Positions 1-8,401 of a stretch of 64,000 bases of DNA are shown here, piece after piece. The position numbers and the translations under genes are program-made. The DNA is taken from contig NZ_JH376431.1 of the NCBI RefSeq assembly GCF_000233455.1, positions 17,224 through 81,223 of the forward strand, given 5' to 3'. Position 1 is the first letter of the stretch. Every line of letters starts with the position of its first letter. The notes under the pieces are model-generated. The model had not been told where the DNA came from, did no database searches, and saw only the letters and a program-made list of their open reading frames with translations. The DNA comes from [Clostridium] citroniae WAL-17108. Lineage in GTDB: Bacteria > Bacillota > Clostridia > Lachnospirales > Lachnospiraceae.

Positions 1-516
1 GTAGCCTCCCTGGCCCTGGGGCCTGTTGCCCTGGTAGCCGCCTTCACGGTTGCCCTGGTAGCCTCCCTGGCCCTGGGGCCTGTTGCCCTGGTAGCCGCCT
101 TCGCGGTTGCCCTGGTAGCCTCCCTGGCCCTGAGGTCTGTTGCCCTGGTAGCCGCCTTCGCGGTTGCCCTGGTAGCCTCCCTGGCGGTTGCCCTGATAGC
201 CGCCTTCACGGTTACCTTGGTAACCTCCCTGGCGGTTGCCCTGATAGCCGCCTTCACGGTTGCCCTGGTAGCCGCCTCCCTGGCGGTTGCCCTGATAGCC
301 GCCCTCACGGTTGCCCTGGTAGCCGCCCTCACGGTTGCCCTGGTAGCCTCCCTGACGGTTGCCCTGGTAGCCTCCCTCACGGTTGCCCTGATAGCCTCCC
401 TGACGGTTGCCCTGATAGCCTCCCTCGCGGTTGCCCTGGTAGCTTCCCTGACCCTGAGGTCTGTTGCCCTGGTAGCCGCCTTCACGGCTGCCCTGGTAAC
501 CTCCCTCGCGGTTGCC
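1..516 (-). repeat. in-frame tandem repeat in infB (GGYQGNRE/Q units)
   Basis: Coding tandem repeat with a 24-base unit encoding GGYQGNRE or GGYQGNRQ. Some units are lengthened to 33 bases (GGYQGNRPQGQ). I read about twenty units before the window edge, and the array may continue. Reading frame is kept throughout and third positions vary between units, so selection is acting on the peptide. The product is a disordered, Arg/Gly/Tyr-rich tract resembling RGG-type RNA-binding segments. Confidence 0.9.
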
Positions 517-1140
517 CTGATCGCCTCCCTGGGAAGGGCTCTGTGTCCTGTTATTATCCCTTGCCTCAGGCGCAACCGCAGTCTCGGCCGGATGGGCAGC
601 GGGCGCTTCCTTTACAGCGGCCGGCTGAACTTCCTGAGCCTGAACCTGAGGACGCGGCGTCTCCTGCTGCACAGACGGTGCAGGGGCCGGCGCTTCCGCC
701 CTGGGCGCCTGCTGCTGTGGCTGTGGTTTTGGCTGCGGCTTGGGAGGAGCAGGACGCTTGATCTGCTGCTGGGCATTCTGCGGCCTGAACACAGCCGTCA
801 GTTTTTTCTTTCCCGCCTCAGGTCTGCCTGTGGACTCAGAAACAGTTTTAGAAGCTTCCGCCTTAGGCGCCTCCTGTTTGGACACATCTGTCCTGGGTGC
901 TTCTGTCCTGGGTGTCTCACTTCTCGGCCCTTCTGTTTTTGGCGCTTCTGTCCTTGACATCTCAGTTCTCGGACCAGCCCCCGCCTTCTTATGATTTACA
1001 GATGATCTCACAATATTCTCCTGCTCCCTTGTAACATTGGATGCAGCGTACAAAGCGGCAGCAGTATCTTTTTGTTTTATAATTTCCAATATCTCTTTAC
1101 TGGTTTTACCCAGTTCATTTGCCAGTTCACTTACTCTCAT
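1..1140 (-). CDS. infB: translation initiation factor IF-2, N-terminal part (cut by window edge)
   Basis: IF-2 places initiator fMet-tRNA on the ribosome in the cytoplasm. Only the first 380 residues are in the window and the frame is still open at base 1, so the GTPase core lies outside. The protein starts MRVSELANELGKTSKEIL, the IF2_N helical domain that opens bacterial IF-2. A long low-complexity linker follows (Pro/Ala/Gln/Glu-rich, about residues 50-205), then a Gly-rich repeat running to the edge. The gene is last in the rimP-nusA-ylxR-ylxQ-infB cluster and its start overlaps the end of ylxQ by 14 bases, which suggests coupled translation. Identification rests on the N-terminal domain plus the cluster order. 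The repeat is unusually long compared with the short disordered linkers of most Firmicutes IF-2. Confidence 0.93.
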   Translation of the reverse strand, partial: MRVSELANELGKTSKEILEIIKQKDTAAALYAASNVTREQENIVRSSVNHKKAGAGPRTEMSRTEAPKTEGPRSETPRTEAPRTDVSKQEAPKAEASKTVSESTGRPEAGKKKLTAVFRPQNAQQQIKRPAPPKPQPKPQPQQQAPRAEAPAPAPSVQQETPRPQVQAQEVQPAAVKEAPAAHPAETAVAPEARDNNRTQSPSQGGDQGNREGGYQGSREGGYQGNRPQGQGSYQGNREGGYQGNRQGGYQGNREGGYQGNRQGGYQGNREGGYQGNREGGYQGNRQGGGYQGNREGGYQGNRQGGYQGNREGGYQGNRQGGYQGNREGGYQGNRPQGQGGYQGNREGGYQGNRPQGQGGYQGNREGGYQGNRPQGQGGY

Positions 1141-1462
1141 TCAAACTACCTCCATTTATATTCATTAGTTCTGCCATTGACTTTGCGAACCCTGCATCTT
1201 CCACGGACAGGGATGCTCGAAACTCCTGACCGATGGCGTGCCCCAGTTCATCCTTTGTTCCAAACAGATAGATTGGGACTTTATAGTGAGTGCACATATT
1301 GGTAAACATTTTCTTCGTATTATCCGAAGCTTCTTCCGATACGATTACCATTTGCGACCTTCCGCTCTTTACAGATTTCTCCGTCGAAAATTCTCCGCTG
1401 ACCACTTTCCTTGCCCTCTTTGCAAGGCCAAGCAGGCTTAGCAGCTTTTTGCTATTTACCAA
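1127..1462 (-). CDS. ylxQ: L7Ae/L30e-family RNA-binding protein YlxQ
   Basis: Small cytoplasmic protein of the ribosomal L7Ae/L30e/Gadd45 fold, about 111 residues, found between ylxR and infB in most Firmicutes; it probably binds kink-turn RNA. The N-terminal segment SKKLLSLLGLAKRARKVVSG and the later MVIVSEEASDNTKKMF are typical of the family. An upstream in-frame ATG exists at 1492, but the better start is TTG at 1462: an AAGGAGA site lies 9 bases upstream and the protein then begins VNSKKLLSLL as in homologues. With that start it overlaps the end of ylxR by 11 bases and the start of infB by 14. Confidence 0.88.
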   Translation of the reverse strand: MVNSKKLLSLLGLAKRARKVVSGEFSTEKSVKSGRSQMVIVSEEASDNTKKMFTNMCTHYKVPIYLFGTKDELGHAIGQEFRASLSVEDAGFAKSMAELMNINGGSLNESK

Positions 1463-1724
1463 GCTCTTCCATCTCCTTTTCCAGAGTCTCATATACCTCT
1501 TTTGGAATGGGCATTTTAAAGGACCGATCCAACCCCTTGCTTTTCACGGCCTTTTTCAGGCATTCCATCGATGGGCACAGGTAAGCGCCTCTGCCGTTCT
1601 TACGGCCGGTGGCATCTAACACAATCTCATCTTCGGCGGTTTTTATAACTCTTATCATTTCTTTCTTGCTCTTCATCTCCTGACAGCCTATGCACTGTCT
1701 GAGCGGAACTTTTTTCATGCTCAC
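1452..1724 (-). CDS. ylxR: YlxR/RnpM family RNA-binding protein
   Basis: About 90 residues, beginning (M)SMKKVPLRQCIGCQEMKSK with the family's conserved RxCxxC motif, followed by VLDATGRKNGRGAYLC, the signature of the YlxR (DUF448) family. Family members bind RNA, and one has been reported as a modulator of RNase P (RnpM). The start is uncertain: GTG at 1724 has AGGAG 8 bases upstream, while ATG at 1718 and GTG/ATG codons at 1733/1730 are also in frame. It lies between nusA and ylxQ, the standard position. Confidence 0.9.
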   Translation of the reverse strand: MSMKKVPLRQCIGCQEMKSKKEMIRVIKTAEDEIVLDATGRKNGRGAYLCPSMECLKKAVKSKGLDRSFKMPIPKEVYETLEKEMEELGK

Positions 1725-1755
1725 ATACATCACTCCTAATCTTTTCAGAGTATCC

Positions 1756-2928
1756 CTATTCCTGTTCGTTTACGTCTTCCTGGTAGTCCTCTTGATATTC
1801 CTGGTAGTTTTCCGGCTCCTCATACGTTTCTTCCTCAAAGCTTGCAGCCGGTGTGTCTCCGTACTGGAGGCCCATCTGCTCAAAGAGCCCCATCTCCCTT
1901 GCCTGTGTCTCGCTCTTGATGTCGATCTTAAAGCCTGTAAGCCTTGCAGCCAGCCTTGCGTTCTGGCCTTCCTTGCCAATGGCCAGGGACAGCTGGTAAT
2001 CCGGCACGATCACCTGTGCCTCCCGCGCTTCCTCGTCAGCCACCACACAGATCACCTTGGCCGGGCTCAGCGCATTCTCGATCAGGTACGCGGGATTGTC
2101 GTCCCAGTTGATAATATCAATCTTCTCTCCACGCAGTTCGCTTACAATGGAGTTGACCCTTGCACCGTTAAGGCCCACGCATGCGCCCACGGGATCCACA
2201 TTGGAATCGTTGGATTTTACAGCGATCTTTGTTCTGGAACCTGCTTCCCTGGCAATGGCCTTGATCTCCACCGTGCCGTCACGCACCTCCGCAACTTCAG
2301 ATTCAAACAGGCGCTTTACAAGGTCCGGATGGGTTCTGGAAACGGAAACCCTGGGTCCCTTTGGAGTATCCTTCACCTCGATCACGTATACCTTGATACG
2401 CTCGGTGGGGCGGAACGTCTCTCCCTTTACCTGCTCGCTCTCATTTAAGATCGCGTCCACTCTTCCCAGATTAATACTCACGTTCCTGCCCAGATAGCGC
2501 TGGACGATACCTGTCATAACATCCTTTTCCTTGGTATAATACTCATTGTAAAGGACCTTGCGCTCTTCCTCACGGATCTTCTGCAGGATCACGTTCTTTG
2601 CGTTCTGAGTGGCGATACGGCCAAACTTCTTGGAATCCAGGGGGATCTGCACCGTGTCTCCCACCTCATACTTTGGGCTCAGCATTTTGGCATCCGCCAA
2701 GCTGATCTCCAGGATATCGTCTTCCACGTTCTCTACAACGGTCTTCTCAGCATATACGGCAAAATCACAGGTGTTTGGATTCACTGTGACCTTTACGTTA
2801 TCGGCTTTTCCAAAATGGTTCTTACAGGCAGTGAGCAGGGAGTTTTCGATCGCTTCGATCAGTGTATCCTTGGCGATATTCTTCTCCTTTTCCAAAACCT
2901 CCATTGCCTCCAACAGTTCCTTGTTCAT
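1756..2928 (-). CDS. nusA: transcription termination/antitermination factor NusA
   Basis: NusA binds RNA polymerase and nascent RNA and influences pausing, termination and antitermination. About 390 residues in the usual order: N-terminal polymerase-binding domain (MNKELLEAMEVLEKEKN...), an S1 domain near residues 130-200 (MTGIVQRYLGRNVSINLG), then two KH domains (DPVGACVGLNGARVNSIVSE and LSLAIGKEGQNARLAARLTG). The start at 2928 is supported by AGGAGG 7 bases upstream; an in-frame ATG at 2946 lacks a site. The last 35 or so residues are very acidic and rich in Glu, Tyr and Gln (TYEEPENYQEYQEDYQEDV), replacing the longer C-terminal repeats of proteobacterial NusA. It follows rimP closely. Confidence 0.97.
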   Translation of the reverse strand: MNKELLEAMEVLEKEKNIAKDTLIEAIENSLLTACKNHFGKADNVKVTVNPNTCDFAVYAEKTVVENVEDDILEISLADAKMLSPKYEVGDTVQIPLDSKKFGRIATQNAKNVILQKIREEERKVLYNEYYTKEKDVMTGIVQRYLGRNVSINLGRVDAILNESEQVKGETFRPTERIKVYVIEVKDTPKGPRVSVSRTHPDLVKRLFESEVAEVRDGTVEIKAIAREAGSRTKIAVKSNDSNVDPVGACVGLNGARVNSIVSELRGEKIDIINWDDNPAYLIENALSPAKVICVVADEEAREAQVIVPDYQLSLAIGKEGQNARLAARLTGFKIDIKSETQAREMGLFEQMGLQYGDTPAASFEEETYEEPENYQEYQEDYQEDVNEQE

Positions 2929-2971
2929 GTTTATCCTCCTATCCATGCCTGGGCATGTGAATTAAAAATGC

Positions 2972-3439
2972 TTAAAAATCCAGTGCCAGCCGTATAAGGG
3001 CAATGTCCGGCTTCTCAAATACCATGAGGCTGCCGTCTTCCATGGTCAGCGTCACAGTATTTTCATCATATGCACTTAAGGCACCTGTAAATTCCTTCTG
3101 CTTATCAATCTGACGATACAGGCGCACATCCACATCCTTGCCCATGCTTCTGATAAAGTCCTTCTCTTTTTTCAGAGGACGGCCCAGACCCGGTGAACTG
3201 ACTTCCAGGATATAGCTTTCATCAATAAAATCTTCTTTATCCAGCCATTCGCCTAACTTTCTGCTGATGACCTCGCAGTCGTCCACAGCGATCCCGCCTT
3301 CCTTATCAATATAAGCCCTGAGGTACCAGGTACCTGCTTCCCTTACATATTCCACATCCACAAGTTCAAAATGATGCTCATCCATCAGCGGAAGGAGGTA
3401 TTTTTCTACTCTGCTCTCATAATTTTCCTTTTTTCCCAT
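2972..3439 (-). CDS. rimP: ribosome maturation factor RimP
   Basis: RimP assists maturation of the 30S ribosomal subunit. 155 residues, the normal length, with the two family motifs DCEVISRKLGEWLD and YILEVSSPGLGRPLKKEKDF. An AAGGTGG site lies a few bases before the ATG. It is the first gene of the nusA-infB cluster in this window; a hairpin lies 34 bases upstream of the start. Confidence 0.96.
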   Translation of the reverse strand: MGKKENYESRVEKYLLPLMDEHHFELVDVEYVREAGTWYLRAYIDKEGGIAVDDCEVISRKLGEWLDKEDFIDESYILEVSSPGLGRPLKKEKDFIRSMGKDVDVRLYRQIDKQKEFTGALSAYDENTVTLTMEDGSLMVFEKPDIALIRLALDF

Positions 3440-3472
3440 CCTTACACCACCTTTCTGATTCTACTCAAAACG

Positions 3473-3498
3473 AAAGAGTGGACCGGCGTCCACTCTTT
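3473..3498 (-). terminator. hairpin upstream of rimP, possible terminator or attenuator
   Basis: Perfect 11-bp stem (AAAGAGTGGAC pairing with GTCCACTCTTT) with a 4-base loop, followed on the minus strand by CGTTTTG. It lies in the rimP 5' region with no minus-strand gene end immediately upstream, so it may be a leader attenuator of the rimP-infB transcript rather than a gene-end terminator. A similar GTGGAC stem occurs at 21154-21207. Confidence 0.5.
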
Positions 3499-3592
3499 AT
3501 CAGTAATCTACATTAGTTATCGTATACACTATACCATCATGTTCCGGTAAATGCAAGCATTTTCAAGGATTTTGTTGAAATATTCCTGTAAA

Positions 3593-4732
3593 TTAAAGCA
3601 TTGCACGTCCTCTGCACCAGGTCTGGATCACACTGTAATCGTCATCCAGCACCACCAGGTCTCCATCGCATCCGGCTGCGATCCTGCCTTTTCGTTTATC
3701 CACCCCCAGGCACCTGGCAGGATTAATGGTACAGGAATTGACAGCGGTGTCAAAGGGAACCATGGCTTCCTCCACCAGGATCCTAAGTCCCCGGTTCATG
3801 TTCAGGGTGCTTCCCGCAATGGTGTCAGATCCCTTCAGCCGTGCCAGTCCGTCATCCCCGATCTCGATGTCGTGCCCTCCCAGCTGGTACTGTCCTCCCG
3901 GAGGGCAGTGCTTTGCGCGCAGGGAATCGCTGATCATAATGGAATAATCCCGTCCCTTGGAATGGAAGAAATTGTTAAGGGCAGCCAGGTGGGAATGGCA
4001 GCCATCGCATATGATCTCGCCGTAAATGTCCCTGACCCTCAAAGCAGTTCCCACCAGCCCCGGCTTGCGATGATGGTACGGCGTCATGCCGTTGTACACA
4101 TGGGTCATGGAGGTTGCGCCATTGGCAATTCCCAAAAGAGCCTGCTCATAGGTGGCCGCGGAATGCCCCATGCTCACCACCACGCCGTGGGTGGAACAAT
4201 ATCTTGTGAGCGCATGGTCCGGATCACGCTCCGGAGCCAAAGTGATATACTTGATCAGCCCCCCGGCCGCCGCCTGATACCGTTTAAACTGTTCCACAGA
4301 GGCAGTGGCAATGGCTTCCGGAGGCTGGGCCCCCTTGTACTCCATGTCCAAGAACGGGCCTTCAAAATGGATCCCCAGGATCTCTGCGCCCTCATAGCCT
4401 TCTTCCACCACGGCAGCCACATTTGCAACCGCCTTTGTAAGCACCTCCGGCATCTGGGTCACGGTGGTGGGCAGAATAGAGGTGACCCCCTCCTCAGGAA
4501 TGCGCTTCATCCAGTTTCTCAATCCCTCCGGCTCTCCGTCATTGGTATCAAAATCATAAGCCCCATGGGTGTGGATATCAATAAATCCCGGAAGGATCCT
4601 CTTGTCCCCGTAATCATGGTCCACAGGTCCTGTACCGTAATTGTAAATGCGTTCAATGGTTCCCTTTTCAATCTCCAGCTGCGCTGCCACAAACTGGCCT
4701 CCTATCCAAATCCTCTTACCCTGAATCCTCAT
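3593..4732 (-). CDS. nagA: N-acetylglucosamine-6-phosphate deacetylase
   Basis: Cytoplasmic metal-dependent amidohydrolase that removes acetate from GlcNAc-6-phosphate, giving GlcN-6-phosphate for glycolysis or wall synthesis. 379 residues. Motifs: PGFIDIHTHGAYDFD (metal-binding HxH), GIHFEGPFL (metal-binding Glu), VSMGHSAATYEQAL, THVYNGMTPYHHR and DSLRAKHCPPG. The start at 4732 has AGGAG 8 bases upstream. The longer open frame to 4873 is a chance extension into the structured leader. There is no nagB next to it, so the gene stands alone with its own promoter and a leader of roughly 225 bases. Confidence 0.96.
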   Translation of the reverse strand: MRIQGKRIWIGGQFVAAQLEIEKGTIERIYNYGTGPVDHDYGDKRILPGFIDIHTHGAYDFDTNDGEPEGLRNWMKRIPEEGVTSILPTTVTQMPEVLTKAVANVAAVVEEGYEGAEILGIHFEGPFLDMEYKGAQPPEAIATASVEQFKRYQAAAGGLIKYITLAPERDPDHALTRYCSTHGVVVSMGHSAATYEQALLGIANGATSMTHVYNGMTPYHHRKPGLVGTALRVRDIYGEIICDGCHSHLAALNNFFHSKGRDYSIMISDSLRAKHCPPGGQYQLGGHDIEIGDDGLARLKGSDTIAGSTLNMNRGLRILVEEAMVPFDTAVNSCTINPARCLGVDKRKGRIAAGCDGDLVVLDDDYSVIQTWCRGRAML

Positions 4733-4767
4733 ATCATCTTCTCCTTTCTCTTTCTTTCCCTTTGATA

Positions 4768-4914
4768 CCCTCAGCGGACAAGGGAGTACACGGTTTTGCA
4801 CCACAGATTTGCGATTCTGCGGCGTTACTGTCTCCGGGCGTAGCCGACTGACGTTAACGCGGCCAGCCGCCAAAAGACGGCGGTTGGGGCGTGTGTGCCC
4901 TTGTTCACTGAGGG
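4768..4914 (-). repeat. long inverted-repeat structured element in the nagA leader
   Basis: A 17-base arm at 4768-4784 pairs with 4898-4914 with one wobble and one mismatch, enclosing about 113 bases that include a smaller stem (GCCGCC/GGCGGT around 4866-4884). It lies between a candidate promoter and nagA, so it would be transcribed as the 5' leader. It is more GC-rich than the AT-rich DNA just upstream. Either a dispersed intergenic repeat or a cis-regulatory RNA; I match it to no riboswitch class. Confidence 0.5.
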
Positions 4915-4962
4915 TACTCCCACCTCTATTATTTATATCCTTAGTTTATATCCTTTGAGTAC

Positions 4963-4990
4963 AGTATAACACGTTAGAAATATTTTTCAA
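4963..4990 (-). promoter_or_regulatory. candidate sigma-A promoter for nagA
   Basis: On the minus strand, TTGAAA (4985-4990) and TATACT (4963-4968) are separated by 16 bases in AT-rich DNA, oriented toward nagA. This implies a leader of about 225 bases containing the inverted-repeat element. Confidence 0.55.
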
Positions 4991-5067
4991 TATAGTTCTT
5001 AAAATAAAAATATTTTTTATTATCTTTACACACACAGGTTTTCACCGAAAAGGAACGGACATGATAC

Positions 5068-5123
5068 AAAAAAGGAACCATGACCAGTGACCGCATACCT
5101 GCCGGACCACTGTTTATGGTTCC
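5068..5123 (-). terminator. intrinsic terminator after hydF
   Basis: On the minus strand GGAACCATAAACAGTG pairs with CACTGGTCATGGTTCC, interrupted by a small bulge, followed by six T. It lies 14 bases after the hydF stop. Confidence 0.8.
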
Positions 5124-5136
5124 CTTTCATTTCTGC

Positions 5137-6366
5137 TTATATTCCTTTTCGGTCCAGAAGAGCGGCTATGTGCGGAAAGGGTTCCAGACTGCGCCGCAGG
5201 ATCCCATGTATATATGCAATGGTGATCCCATAATTGGTCATGGGTACGCACTGATCCCGGGCGCATTTCATCCTGTACTTCATCTCCCGCTCATTGAGCA
5301 TGCATCCGCCGCAGTGGATGATCAAACGGTAGCCGCCCAGGTCGTCCGGAAATTCCGTTCCTGATGTAAATACAAATTCAGGTTCTGTTCCCGTAAAACC
5401 CTGTATCCAGGACGGAAGCTTCACCGTACCTATGTCACCGCACTGCCTGTGGTGTGTACACCCCTCTGATACCAGTATCCGGTCCCCTTTTCCTATGTGA
5501 TCCAGAGCCGTCACGCCCTCCACCAGCTGTTCCAGATCCCCTTTATATCTGGCAAAAAGGATGGAAAAAGAAGTCAAAAGAATATCCTTTGGCGTATCTG
5601 CAGAAACCCTGGCAAATACCTGGCTGTCCGTGATCACCATTTTGGGCTTCTTCCCCAGCGCCGGCAGCACCCCTGCCAGTTCATTTTCCTTAAGGACAAT
5701 GGCAGTCGCATCCGCTTCCAGGATATCGCGTATGGTCTGCTGCTGGGGCAGGATCAGCCGTCCCTTGGGAGCAGCCTTGTCAATGGGCACTACCAGCACT
5801 GCAAAATCCTGTGGTTCCAGCAGATCTCCCACAATCCTGCGGCTGTTCTCCCGGATCTTTCCCAGTGCGGCCAGGCACTCCTTAAGATCGGCGATCCCCT
5901 GACCGGTCAAGGCACTGACTTTTACCAGCGGGAGGCTTTGTTTCCAATCCACCTGCCCAGGATCTTCCTGTTCCAGGTCCATCTTGTTACAGACGATCAC
6001 ACAGGGGATCCGCTTTTCCTCTATGCGTTTTAAAAGGGAGCTGTCCTCAGGCGTCATGCCATGGCAATGGTCCACCACCAGGACAGCCACATCCGTCTTG
6101 TTCAGCACCTGATAGCTTTTCCTGACACGCAGGCTGCCCAGCTCCCCCTCATCATCGATCCCCGGAGTGTCGATCATCATCACAGGTCCCAGGGGAAGCA
6201 GCTCCATGGCCTTGTACACAGGGTCCGTGGTGGTTCCCTTCACATTAGAGACCACAGCCAGATTCTGGCCCGTGACAGCATTGAGCACGCTGGACTTGCC
6301 TGCATTTCTCCTTCCAAAGAACCCAATATGGACCCGATCCGATGCCGGTGTGTTATTCATTCCCAT
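5137..6366 (-). CDS. hydF: [FeFe]-hydrogenase H-cluster maturation GTPase HydF
   Basis: HydF is the scaffold on which the two-iron subcluster of [FeFe] hydrogenase is assembled before transfer to the apoenzyme. 409 residues. The N-terminal Era-like GTPase has a P-loop GRRNAGKSS (residues 18-26), DTPG (66-69) and NKMD (127-130). The C-terminal iron-sulfur motif is C303-x-H305 followed, after 46 residues, by C352-GG-C355, which matches the HydF signature. The start has GAGGAG 9 bases upstream. The partner radical-SAM maturases HydE and HydG are not in the window, so this hydF is separate from them here. It points to fermentative hydrogen production. Confidence 0.94.
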   Translation of the reverse strand: MGMNNTPASDRVHIGFFGRRNAGKSSVLNAVTGQNLAVVSNVKGTTTDPVYKAMELLPLGPVMMIDTPGIDDEGELGSLRVRKSYQVLNKTDVAVLVVDHCHGMTPEDSSLLKRIEEKRIPCVIVCNKMDLEQEDPGQVDWKQSLPLVKVSALTGQGIADLKECLAALGKIRENSRRIVGDLLEPQDFAVLVVPIDKAAPKGRLILPQQQTIRDILEADATAIVLKENELAGVLPALGKKPKMVITDSQVFARVSADTPKDILLTSFSILFARYKGDLEQLVEGVTALDHIGKGDRILVSEGCTHHRQCGDIGTVKLPSWIQGFTGTEPEFVFTSGTEFPDDLGGYRLIIHCGGCMLNEREMKYRMKCARDQCVPMTNYGITIAYIHGILRRSLEPFPHIAALLDRKGI

Positions 6367-6592
6367 ACGCTTTTGCTCCTCTTTTCCTTTTTCATTCGTA
6401 ACTGTTTAAGGACGGCTCATCTTCTTGGCCGAAAAGCTGATACCCAACTGTTACTTTCATTATTATATTGCATATTACTACAGCCCCCATGGGCTGTCAA
6501 TCCCCGGAAAGGAATTCTCTTTGTCGGACCTTTTCCGGAGCATAGGCGCGCCGGGGCATAGGTGCACCGGGGCGCATTGGGATCCAGGGCGG

Positions 6593-6632
6593 AAAAACCC
6601 CTGCCCGGGGCATCTCAAACCGCAGGCAGGGG
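6593..6632 (-). terminator. intrinsic terminator after the symporter gene
   Basis: CCCCTGCC/GGCAGGGG 8-bp stem followed on the minus strand by TTTTT, 22 bases after the symporter stop codon. Confidence 0.8.
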
Positions 6633-6654
6633 AATGGGGCACACATGTTCTCCT

Positions 6655-7848
6655 TTATAATCCGCTCTCAATTTTCTGCCGTTTGATCCCATGCTTTTCG
6701 GCAAAGCCGGTAAGGATCATGGTCAGCGCTCCGTCTCCTGTTACGTTACAGGCTGTTCCGAAGCTGTCCTGCAGGGCAAAAATAGTGAGCATCAGGGCTG
6801 TTCCCGTCTCATTAAACCCGAGAACGCCTGTAATCAGGCCCAGGGACGCCATTACCGTACCGCCCGGAACGCCAGGCGCACCAATGGCAAATACTCCCAG
6901 GAGGGCACAGAACAAAAGCATGGTTCCCGTGGACGGGATATAACCGTAAAGTATCTTAGATATTGTCATAACAAAGAACACCTCCGTGAGCACGGAGCCG
7001 CACAGATGGATGTTGGCAAACAACGGGATGCCAAAATCCACCATATCATCCCTCAGAGGAGGCTGGGATTTCTTTGCACAGCGCAGAGCAACCGCCAGGG
7101 TTGCTGCGGAGGACATGGTTCCCACAGCCGTAATATAGGCCGGCCCGTAATTCTTGATCACATCCATGGGGTTCTTGCCTGAATATGCTCCGCCGATGGC
7201 GTACAGCAGGGCCATCCAGATATAGTGCCCGATCATGACAATGACGACCACCTGGATAAATACGGGCAGCTGTTTTGTTATGGTTCCTTCATATGACAAT
7301 GCACAGAAGGTGAAAGCGATAAATACAGGAAGAATGGGAATAACAACTTTTGTTACAACGGACAGTACGATCTGCTGGAATTCCTCCAGGACATCTGTGA
7401 TCACCCTTGCTTTGGTCCACGTGGCAGCCAGGCCCAAAAGCAGTGAAAAGATCAGGGCGCTCATCACCGGCATGATCTGGGGAATGTCCAGCTGGAACAC
7501 GATCTCAGGCAGTTCCTTCAGCCCCTCCACCTCTGTGGCAATGGAAAGGTGGGGGATTATAAGATAGCCTGCCACCATGGAAAACAGCGCAGCGCCGATA
7601 GATGAAATATACGCAATTGAAACAGCAACTCCCAGCATTTTGGACGCATTATTCCCAAGCCTTGTAATGGAGGGAGCAATGAATCCAATGATGATCAACG
7701 GAACGCAGAATACGATCACCTGGTTCAGTATGTATTTGATCGTTACAATGACATGCATAAGACCTTCGCCGGAAACCTGGCCAATGACAATACCCAGAAT
7801 AACCCCCAACAGTAATCGGAACGGTAAACTACTTGTTATTTTTTTCAT
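6655..7848 (-). CDS. dicarboxylate/amino acid:cation symporter (DAACS family)
   Basis: Integral membrane secondary transporter of the glutamate/dicarboxylate symporter family (Pfam SDF), moving an acidic amino acid, dicarboxylate or a neutral amino acid such as serine with Na+ or H+. 397 residues, mostly hydrophobic helices. GTMSSAATLAVAL is the re-entrant loop 1 motif (usually SSSAATLP), and TACNVTGDGAL matches the substrate-binding helix that carries the conserved Asp. Substrate cannot be told from sequence; the altered serine motif suggests it is not a canonical glutamate carrier. It is divergent from the LysR regulator at 8402, a plausible controller. Confidence 0.92.
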   Translation of the reverse strand: MKKITSSLPFRLLLGVILGIVIGQVSGEGLMHVIVTIKYILNQVIVFCVPLIIIGFIAPSITRLGNNASKMLGVAVSIAYISSIGAALFSMVAGYLIIPHLSIATEVEGLKELPEIVFQLDIPQIMPVMSALIFSLLLGLAATWTKARVITDVLEEFQQIVLSVVTKVVIPILPVFIAFTFCALSYEGTITKQLPVFIQVVVIVMIGHYIWMALLYAIGGAYSGKNPMDVIKNYGPAYITAVGTMSSAATLAVALRCAKKSQPPLRDDMVDFGIPLFANIHLCGSVLTEVFFVMTISKILYGYIPSTGTMLLFCALLGVFAIGAPGVPGGTVMASLGLITGVLGFNETGTALMLTIFALQDSFGTACNVTGDGALTMILTGFAEKHGIKRQKIESGL

Positions 7849-8401
7849 ACCTATTCTCCAATCATAATTTTTATGATCCCTTCGCCGGTCTCCCTCATCC
7901 CTTTATTTCCAGGCAGACCAACATTCTTACGTGTTGCCTCGACACCACTTGTCACAATGCCGCCTTCTCTGGTGTAACCTCAGCCATCACCTCCCTTTCC
8001 TTTTGTGGATTCCCTGCCACGATCCGGTCCGCTGCCAAAATTCCCTTTCAGTGATCTGTATTGGGAATCCGGTTACTAAAAGAGTACCACATTTTATGCC
8101 CCCAGGTCAATGTCTGTATCATTACATGTTTCCCTGTTTAAGATTCCCTTATCTACCGGGGTATCTATTGTAAGTATATACATCTGCGGGTATAAGGTGA
8201 ACCATAAAACCGTAATAAATAACTGCAGGGCTGCCGGACAACAGGAAACGGTCCGCAGCTCCGGGGAGTTTTTGAAAAAAACCTGAAAAACTTGGAATTT
8301 ATATATCTGCGCTTTACATTTCCCCACCCATATTGTTATAATAAAAACATATAGCAGAAAAAAATGGTATGAAAATTTGTTATATCGCATGGAGGTAAGG
8401 G
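7849..8401. other. divergent intergenic region between symporter and LysR gene
   Basis: About 550 bases without a convincing gene. It holds a GC-rich hairpin at 8230-8259 (GCTGCCGGAC with GTCCGCAGC, one bulge) and a LysR promoter at 8313-8342. It should also contain the symporter promoter, which I could not place. Open frames crossing it lack ribosome sites and family similarity. Confidence 0.5.
8313..8342 (+). promoter_or_regulatory. promoter for the LysR gene
   Basis: TTTACA (8313-8318) and a consensus TATAAT (8337-8342) with an 18-base spacer, ending 59 bases before the LysR start. Confidence 0.6.

Noticed and set aside
1..540. Regular repeat array resembling a CRISPR locus
   Set aside because: Units are directly adjacent with no unique spacers, and they keep an infB reading frame throughout.
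217..957. Plus-strand open frame of 246 codons
   Set aside because: Antisense shadow of the infB repeat; it is low complexity with no ribosome site.
3551..4765. Plus-strand open frame of 404 codons
   Set aside because: Runs antisense to nagA, whose motifs and ribosome site are clear.
4733..4873. N-terminal extension of NagA
   Set aside because: Translates through an inverted-repeat leader; AGGAG before 4732 marks the start.
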